Assembly (NCBI GenBank): GCA_019116245.1 | Contig: DXCC01000004.1 | Location: 1 to 64,000, forward strand | Length of the DNA: 64,000 nucleotides | Reading direction: 5' to 3' | Source of the DNA: Candidatus Tidjanibacter faecipullorum | GTDB taxonomy: Bacteria > Bacteroidota > Bacteroidia > Bacteroidales > Rikenellaceae | Notes under the pieces: model-generated | Seen by the model: only the letters and a program-made list of their open reading frames with translations | The model's database searches: none | What the model was told of the DNA's origin: nothing | Shown here: piece by piece, positions 58,897 to 64,000 of the stretch | Numbering within the stretch: position 1 is the first letter of the stretch | How the letters are laid out: each line of letters begins with the position of its first letter | Made by a program: the position numbers and the translations under genes

Positions 58897-59871
58897 CTAC
58901 TCGGTATAGGCCAACGAAATCAGTTCGGGCAGCAGGTAGTCGCAGCCGGCCATGAAGACGGCCCGCTGGCGATTCTCCATCAGGTCGGGATTGTACCACA
59001 TGCGCACCTCCGTACCGGGAAATTCGCCCGCACTGAGGGCCAGCGCCAGGTTGCGACGGTCGGTGAGCAGGATGAACGAAGTACCCAGATCGACATGATT
59101 GACCAGGTGTTCGGTGATCTTCAGGTCGACCAGCGGAATGCCGCGGTAGGTCAGCGTTTCGTGGCCGGTCTGCTTGGCCAGGTAGGCCGCCTCGAGGGAG
59201 GGCGTCTCCAGGCTCTCCTCGTAGGCATTGTAGACGTCGGTGGTGACGAAGAAGGCCAGTTGTCCCTCCGAACGCAGATCCTTCAGCACGATCGGCGCAT
59301 TGTCCCACACGGTGCGCAGGCGGGTTTCGGCCGTCGCGGCATCGATCGTGTCGTAGGTTTCGGCCACGATGCCCTGCGAGGCGATGTCGGACTTGACGCG
59401 GTGCAGAAAGCCGTCAAAGGTGTTGAGTCCGCTCTCGCGGTCGCTCTTGCCGAGCCACATCGTGGCACGGATACTCTCGGCAATCGCCTCGCGGAAGAGC
59501 GCCGTCTCGGCCTCCTCGAGCACGGTGCCGCTCAGATCCTCCATCGAGCCGATCGCGGCACGCGTCATGCTGTCGTACACGAGCGAAAAATATTCGTCGG
59601 CCGAGTAGCCCATCTCGGCCTTCACACGCTGCAGTTCAATATTCTTGCGCATGCGTTCGGGCGCCTTCGATCCCTTCCACCCGGCAGCGGTGTACTTGTG
59701 CAGCACGTCGTCCGGACGGCGCCAGAAATGGAGTGTCACGGGAGCCGGCATGTTGTAGAGCACCCTCACGCCGAGATCCACGGCGTTCTCGCCCTGCAAC
59801 ATGGGGCGGAAAAAGATCGTTTCCAGTTCTTTACCCAGATAGGTCTTGGTGTTTTCGATTCTGTTCATCAT
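58897..59871 (-). CDS. Probable phage major capsid protein
   Basis: A 324-residue protein. The N-terminal third (NRIENTKTYLGKELETIFFRP) leads into an E-loop-like and long-helix region (RKNIELQRVKAEMGYSADEYFSLVYDSMTRA), and the C-terminal half has QLAFFVTTDVYNAYEESLE and YRGIPLVDLKI, a strand pattern common in HK97-fold capsid proteins. It lies directly after the head protease gene, the classical place. No sequence motif is diagnostic, so the call rests on length, position and general pattern. Confidence 0.65.
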   Translation of the reverse strand: MMNRIENTKTYLGKELETIFFRPMLQGENAVDLGVRVLYNMPAPVTLHFWRRPDDVLHKYTAAGWKGSKAPERMRKNIELQRVKAEMGYSADEYFSLVYDSMTRAAIGSMEDLSGTVLEEAETALFREAIAESIRATMWLGKSDRESGLNTFDGFLHRVKSDIASQGIVAETYDTIDAATAETRLRTVWDNAPIVLKDLRSEGQLAFFVTTDVYNAYEESLETPSLEAAYLAKQTGHETLTYRGIPLVDLKITEHLVNHVDLGTSFILLTDRRNLALALSAGEFPGTEVRMWYNPDLMENRQRAVFMAGCDYLLPELISLAYTE

Positions 59872-59913
59872 CGTTTTACTTGTTTTTGGGGGTTGTTTAT
59901 CGGTTCGCGCGCG

Positions 59914-60900
59914 TCATCGGTCCAGTCCGATGCCGTCACGCAGATTCATGGCATCCTGCCGGTAGGCCAGTTCGTTGGGCGACAGGGAGGGAGTCTCCTC
60001 CGGCGAGGGATCCTCCGGCATCTCCACTTCGGTGCGGCAGGCTGCCTGCTGGGCCGCCCGCAGGGCTGCAGCCACCGCCCGGTCGTCGGCCGCGGCATCG
60101 GACGGCAACGTCCGCTCCGCCACCGGAGCCACACGCTTCTCCTCCGAAGGGCCGTCGCCCTCCAGCCAACGCTCCAGCCGCTGCAGCAGGCGGCGCCATC
60201 GGGAGGGCATCGCCCCCTCCGCCGGCGGAGAGGTCATGCCCAACAGGCGGCACAGCTCCGTCACGCCCCGGTCAACCGGCAGCCGCTCTCCGTCGGCAAT
60301 GATCCGGTCGGCCAGTCCCGCCTCCACCGTCTCGCGGGGAGTCAGCCAGCGGCCCCGGCCGTCGTTTTCGTTCATCAGCGCCGCAAACCGTTCGGCCGGT
60401 CGCCCCGACCGCTCGGCATACAGGGCTGCCAGCCGTTCGTCGGTCCGGTCGAGCAGCTCCTTGACGGCCGCCAGCGAACGGGCATTGCCCTCGGCGGCGC
60501 TCTCCGCACAATGGATCAGGTAGAGCCCGTGGGAGGAGATTTCGCGACACCCGGCCGAAGCAGCCTGGGCAATGAGCGTGGCCGCCGAGGCGGTGTAGCC
60601 GTAGCAGCGGGTCACGATGCGGGCATCGAGCGACTTCAGCGCATCGTAGATCAGCAGTGCATCGTGCACGTCGCCGCCCGTCGAGCGAATATTGACCACC
60701 ACCTCGGGTGCGGCAATTGCCCGGATGCGTTCGATCGACTCCGCCAGCCGGGCATAGGAGGTTCCCTGCTCCCCGCCCGCGTCGCCCAGCTGCTCGGGAC
60801 GGCCGATCACACCGACAATGTCGATCACCGCTCCCTCGGCCCGGTCAGTCACACCGATCCGCGACTCCGCCACGGGCCCTCTTGTTGTTTTTCCGTTCAT
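59914..60900 (-). CDS. ClpP-like phage head maturation protease
   Basis: A 328-residue protein. The N-terminal ~200 residues are a ClpP/S14-type serine peptidase: VVNIRSTGGDVHDALLIYDALKS, then the nucleophile Ser in GYTASAATLIAQAAS and the His in GLYLIHCAESAAEG. In phages such enzymes trim scaffold and capsid proteins during head assembly. A basic, Pro-rich C-terminal region (about 215-328) may be the scaffold part. MNGKTTRGPV at 60900 is the start, overlapping the previous stop as ATGA; the 11 residues the ORF track adds are rejected. Confidence 0.82.
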   Translation of the reverse strand: MNGKTTRGPVAESRIGVTDRAEGAVIDIVGVIGRPEQLGDAGGEQGTSYARLAESIERIRAIAAPEVVVNIRSTGGDVHDALLIYDALKSLDARIVTRCYGYTASAATLIAQAASAGCREISSHGLYLIHCAESAAEGNARSLAAVKELLDRTDERLAALYAERSGRPAERFAALMNENDGRGRWLTPRETVEAGLADRIIADGERLPVDRGVTELCRLLGMTSPPAEGAMPSRWRRLLQRLERWLEGDGPSEEKRVAPVAERTLPSDAAADDRAVAAALRAAQQAACRTEVEMPEDPSPEETPSLSPNELAYRQDAMNLRDGIGLDR

Positions 60901-61196
60901 ACCAGATTGATCTCCTTGTAGTAATACATGCATTTGCGGACATACTCGTACGAGCAGCAGAAGCGTTCGGCCGCTTCATACATGGCCTCGACCTTCCTGG
61001 ACCCTTCGCGCACCCGACGCTCGACATCCCGGCGGATGACCAGCACCTTGCAGCGCACCCCATCAACCACACCGATCCGGATCAGCCGTCCGATCAGCTC
61101 CGCCACATCGGCTCCGTCGGGATAGAGCCGCTCCATTTCGGCCACCAGCTGCCGTTCGCAGACGGTCAGCCGCGCTTTTGTTTCCTCTTCCTTCAT
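60897..61196 (-). CDS. Small helical protein with HTH-like C-terminus
   Basis: A 99-residue, strongly charged and probably all-helical protein (MKEEETKARLTVCERQLVAEMERLYPDG...). Its C-terminal AERFCCSYEYVRKCMYYYKE looks like a helix-turn-helix recognition unit, so a DNA-binding or terminase-small-subunit-like role is possible, but no family is recognised. Its stop overlaps the head-protease start (ATGA), so both are translated from one message. Confidence 0.55.
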   Translation of the reverse strand: MKEEETKARLTVCERQLVAEMERLYPDGADVAELIGRLIRIGVVDGVRCKVLVIRRDVERRVREGSRKVEAMYEAAERFCCSYEYVRKCMYYYKEINLV

Positions 61197-61222
61197 AATC
61201 GCTGTTGTATTTGTGCCGGGGG

Positions 61223-61501
61223 TCAGAAATACGACTCCTCGACCAGATCGCGCACCTGACGCTGCGCCTGCGTAATCTCCTCTTCGGCCACATAGACCCG
61301 CATGTCGGCCAACAGGCGGCACACGATCCGCACCACATCGGCCTCGGTTACGGGTTCCCGGTCGTCATACGCGGCCGTCGCCGACATCGTCCCGCTACCG
61401 CTGCGGGCCGCCGTCGTCACCACCGCCCGTACGGCCGGCAGGACAAAAGCGTTCCCCGACTGGACCTCGAACGAGCCCCCGCTCTGCTTGTTGCTTTCCA
61501 T
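61223..61501 (-). CDS. Small hypothetical phage protein
   Basis: A 92-residue protein, MESNKQSGGSFEVQSGNAFVLPAVRAVV at the start and DVVRIVCRLLADMRVYVAEEEITQAQRQVRDLVEESYF at the end. The ORF track fuses it to the large upstream protein, but that fusion is produced by the frameshift near 61632; the ATG at 61501 follows the true stop of the upstream gene by 25 bases. No domain recognised. Confidence 0.5.
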   Translation of the reverse strand: MESNKQSGGSFEVQSGNAFVLPAVRAVVTTAARSGSGTMSATAAYDDREPVTEADVVRIVCRLLADMRVYVAEEEITQAQRQVRDLVEESYF

Positions 61502-61526
61502 ACTGTTCCGAATTGTCAGAACGTCC

Positions 61527-63871
61527 TCAGACGATCTGTGTGAATATACATTTGGTCGACACGGCGCCCGGCTCGTAGTCGCACACCTCTTCGAGACGCC
61601 AGTCGCACGGCTCGCCGTCGATCCGCAGCCGAACCGCGCCCGGAAGTCGCGCATCAGCCGGTTGGGACGGCTCAACGTCTCGATGTCGTCGGCCCCGAGG
61701 CGAATCCATGCCTCCAGCCGCACGCCGTCCCGGCAAGTGGCCACCGCACCGTCCCACCACGCATGGAGCCCCGCCTGACCGTCCCGGTCCTCATAGCCGA
61801 GCGTGAATCCCTCCTCTCCGGCCCGGTGGAAGGCGATCAGCGGATAGCTTGTCCCGAACGAGGGCCACCCCCACCGTTCACCGGCCGGCAACCCGACCAG
61901 CCCGACAAAGCGCACCACCTTGGGGGGAAAGTTCAGCGACTCCTCGTCGGGCTGTTCCTCGCCGGCCCCGACCAGTTCGGCCGAAGCCGCCCCGAGCCCC
62001 GTACCGGTCAGCCCGACCGACGGCGTGAAGAGCGTATTGACGCAGCGTTTTTCCTCTCCCTGCTGCCAGGGATTGCCGAGCGACACGCTCCAGCTGCCCA
62101 GGTGTCCACCCTCGCGCCGGTTGAAGTCGGCCGTCGCGCCGTCTCCCGCCTGATACTCCCACGCCAGCACATCGGGCATCTGCGAGCGCAGGTCGGTCAC
62201 GTGAACCGGCTGCGAAACGTCCAGCCGGTCACTCCAGTCCACCACCACGTCGTCGCGGTAGAAGTCGCGGCGGGGCTCGGCATAGACGGTGCGCGACACC
62301 TCGTCGGTGTAGAAGCAGAGGCCGAACATCTCGCGGACCGCCTGCACGACGGCCATGCGGCTGACATCGTGGGCCGCCACATCGGCAAAGGTCACCTGAT
62401 CGCCCAGCGTCGGATGCGGCAGGAATACGGGACGTACGGTTGCCGCAGCCAGCACGAGCGTCATCCCCTCCGAGGCACCGCCCAGGTAGATCGTATCGAA
62501 ATACTTCGGCCGGCCGGGCGACAGTTCCTCGGCCACGCTGCGCAGCGTAACATCCACCTGCATGGATCCCGTCTCGTTGACATAGCCGTCATAGAGTCCC
62601 CATTCGCCGCCATAGGGGACGAACGTCCCGTCCGCGGAGACCCGTTTGTCGAGACGCAGCTGCGCATAGGGCCCCGGCCGGGTCGTCGACACAAGCGCCG
62701 TGCGGGAGGCCAGCTCGGCCACCACCACCTCTTCGACGCCGCTGGCCGTGGTTCGTTCGGCCACCAGCCGGTAAGCCTCTCCGTCCACAAAGCCGAAAAT
62801 GATGCATCGGTAGGAGTACCCGGCCTGAAATTCCTCCCGACGGTCGGGATAAGGATTCGCCAGGCCGAAGAGCGACATCCGGCCGCTGCCCAGATAGATG
62901 CGGTCGAAACCGACCAGTTGGCTCCGGCTCGCTATCCGGTAATCGGTACGGTACTGCAGGTGGTACTCGAAGCCCACCCGCACCGCCTCCGTGGGGGTAA
63001 AGACAACCCGTTCCCCGTCGAGGGAGAAACAGCCGCCGTTATCGAACAGCTCCTCCCCGTCCGTGCCGACGCCCTGGGCGGCATCGACCAGATTGCCCAC
63101 CGAACTGGCCGTGCGCAGGGGATCGGCATAGACAAAGCCAAGCGCATCCGCCCGCGCCTCCCCCGCCGCCTGCCGTCCCGCCCGGAAATCCATGCGCTGC
63201 CGCAGGCGCGAGGCATCCCGCGTGAGGTAGTTGCCGCTCATGTAGAGCGACCGGAAAAACGCCCCGTCGATGAAGCGCGACTCCAGCGTGTAGCCTGCCT
63301 CCCGGAAAATGGCGTGCAGCAGATCGTTCAGCCGCAGAAAGGGGTGGTAATCCTCGGCGGCCAGCACCCGCTGAACGGTTCCGTTCCCTGCACCGCCGCG
63401 GAGCCGGTTGAGCCGGCAGACCGGAAACCATTTCACCGCATCGTCCGATGTCCAGCTCTGGCCGATCATGCCGTTGCTGACCATCACCAGATAATCCGGG
63501 AACAGGGTCGCCAGCTGGTTGCGGGCAGCGTGGTCGGCCCACTGCTTGCCGGTGCCGACGATGTGGAAGGCATAACGGCCACCCGCCGTCGCCTTCTCGC
63601 AGTCGGTCAGCCGGATGTCGCCGTCCAGCAGCACGCAGCCGTCGTGCTCGATGCGGGCGGCGTGACGCCGGTAGTTGAAGCGGTCGGCAGCCGCCACCTG
63701 GTCACTGTCCGCCAACAGCTGTCGGTTGCGGGCCGTCATGGGCACCGAGAGGCTCTTCGTATACCCCGTCCGCCCATACTCCGGGTCGGTCACCGAGGCC
63801 ACCGAGAGGGTGATGCTAACCACCGACCGGTCATCCAGGTCAGCCCGCTGATTGTCGATATAGAGTTCCAT
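61527..63871 (-). CDS. Large phage tail/virion protein, interrupted by a one-base frameshift
   Basis: About 780 residues. It starts MELYIDNQRADLDDRSVVSITLSVASVTDP. Beta-rich segments and DYLVMVSNGMIGQSWTSDDAVKW and DYHPFLRLNDLLHAIFREAGYTLES resemble large virion proteins of Bacteroidales prophages. The reading frame of the track runs on to 61223, but after RDFRARF it becomes Ser/Thr/Arg-rich shadow sequence. The neighbouring frame reads VRLRIDGEPCDWRLEEVCDYEPGAVSTKC and stops at 61527; joining the two at about 61632 with one extra base restores a natural C-terminus. The role is probably tail or baseplate, from context. Confidence 0.6.
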
Positions 63872-63878
63872 CGTCCGT

Positions 63879-64000
63879 TCAGAAACATTGACACACCCGC
63901 ATTTTCTTCTCCTGCACGACGAACGTCACGGCATCGGGTTCCTCCGTCGTCCGCCACACCATCTCCGGCACCTCGACCGTCACCGGCTCCGGCTCCGCAC
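63879..64000 (-). CDS. Phage gene, C-terminal end only
   Basis: About 40 codons before the window edge, ending PEPVTVEVPEMVWRTTEEP...VVQEKKMRVCQCF and a TGA at 63879-63881. Base composition and strand match the phage module. The gene lies mostly outside the window and no function can be given. Confidence 0.5.
   Translation of the reverse strand, partial: AEPEPVTVEVPEMVWRTTEEPDAVTFVVQEKKMRVCQCF

Noticed and set aside
53286-58955. 1889-residue plus-strand ORF across protease 6, the S4 gene and part of the phage module
   Set aside because: It spans unrelated genes on both strands and an intergenic region; no conserved part. Shadow of GC-rich DNA.
61223-63871. Single 882-residue phage protein as drawn in the ORF track
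   Set aside because: The join between the large protein and the small C-terminal part exists only because of the frameshift near 61632; the region between is shadow-like and the other frame gives a natural C-terminus.
56577-64000. Contractile injection system or type VI-like apparatus
   Set aside because: Portal, ClpP-like head protease and capsid-like proteins point to a DNA-packaging phage head, which injection systems do not have; no sheath, spike or AAA+ gene is seen.
1-64000. tRNA genes, CRISPR arrays, insertion sequences
   Set aside because: No cloverleaf with the conserved GGTTCGA-type arm next to an acceptor stem, no regularly spaced repeats and no transposase were recognised. A systematic scan with dedicated tools was not possible.

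Overview
The window reads as a piece of a GC-rich Bacteroidota chromosome, most likely Alistipes or a close relative in the Rikenellaceae. The assignment is inferred from several traits: Bacteroidota-type promoters (a TAnnTTTG -7 box), the fused GT3/GT35 glycogen enzyme, a Rho factor with a long disordered insertion, lipoproteins with a Cys-[VT]-[KRH]-E-[ED] export start, and Por-type C-terminal sorting tails. No tRNA, CRISPR array, insertion sequence or replication origin was recognised.

Layout. Positions 1-29 are the first bases of a 16S rRNA gene running off the left edge on the minus strand, with two tandem promoters behind it. Next comes a glycogen block on the plus strand (637-9564): a synthase/phosphorylase fusion, a debranching enzyme, a GT4 glycosyltransferase and a GH57 protein that may have lost its nucleophile. 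Positions 9.6-25.5 kb hold housekeeping and envelope genes: proS, an unusual Trp/Tyr-rich and Ser-rich lipoprotein, a FadL-type porin, a small beta-barrel protein, an AraC regulator divergent from a YczE-like membrane protein, a coupled HAD/AlkD pair, an MscS channel, an acyl-CoA ligase, rho, an MmcQ/YjbR protein and tsaD. Positions 25.6-39.5 kb hold tamB divergent from tsaD, an exbB-exbD-tonB-DUF1573 operon, a SulP transporter, a DMT exporter, a low-molecular-weight phosphatase, a GNAT acetyltransferase, a HEAT-like protein, a MATE exporter and an OsmC protein.

The most striking region is 39.5-55.9 kb: six consecutive, same-strand paralogues of a subtilisin-like (S8) exported protease. Each has a shared N-terminal prodomain, an S8 catalytic domain, an Fn3-like module, one or two cadherin/Ig-like modules and a Por/T9SS-like tail. 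Five begin with a clear lipoprotein signal peptide. In the fourth, the signal peptide is out of frame with the body and the lipobox cysteine is missing. The Asp/His/Ser triad is kept in all six, but the residues next to it have drifted.

After an Hsp15-type S4 protein, 56.6-64.0 kb is a minus-strand phage structural module running off the right edge. It holds a large virion/tail protein with a one-base frameshift, two small proteins, a ClpP-like head protease, a probable major capsid protein, an unknown virion protein, a portal protein and a connector-like protein. No integrase or terminase lies in the window, so a complete prophage, a remnant and a domesticated cluster cannot be told apart.

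Functionally, the left part stores and mobilises glycogen. The middle builds and energises the outer membrane (TamB, ExbB/ExbD/TonB, FadL). The protease array probably acts at the cell surface on host, dietary or competitor proteins; that role is inferred from architecture alone.
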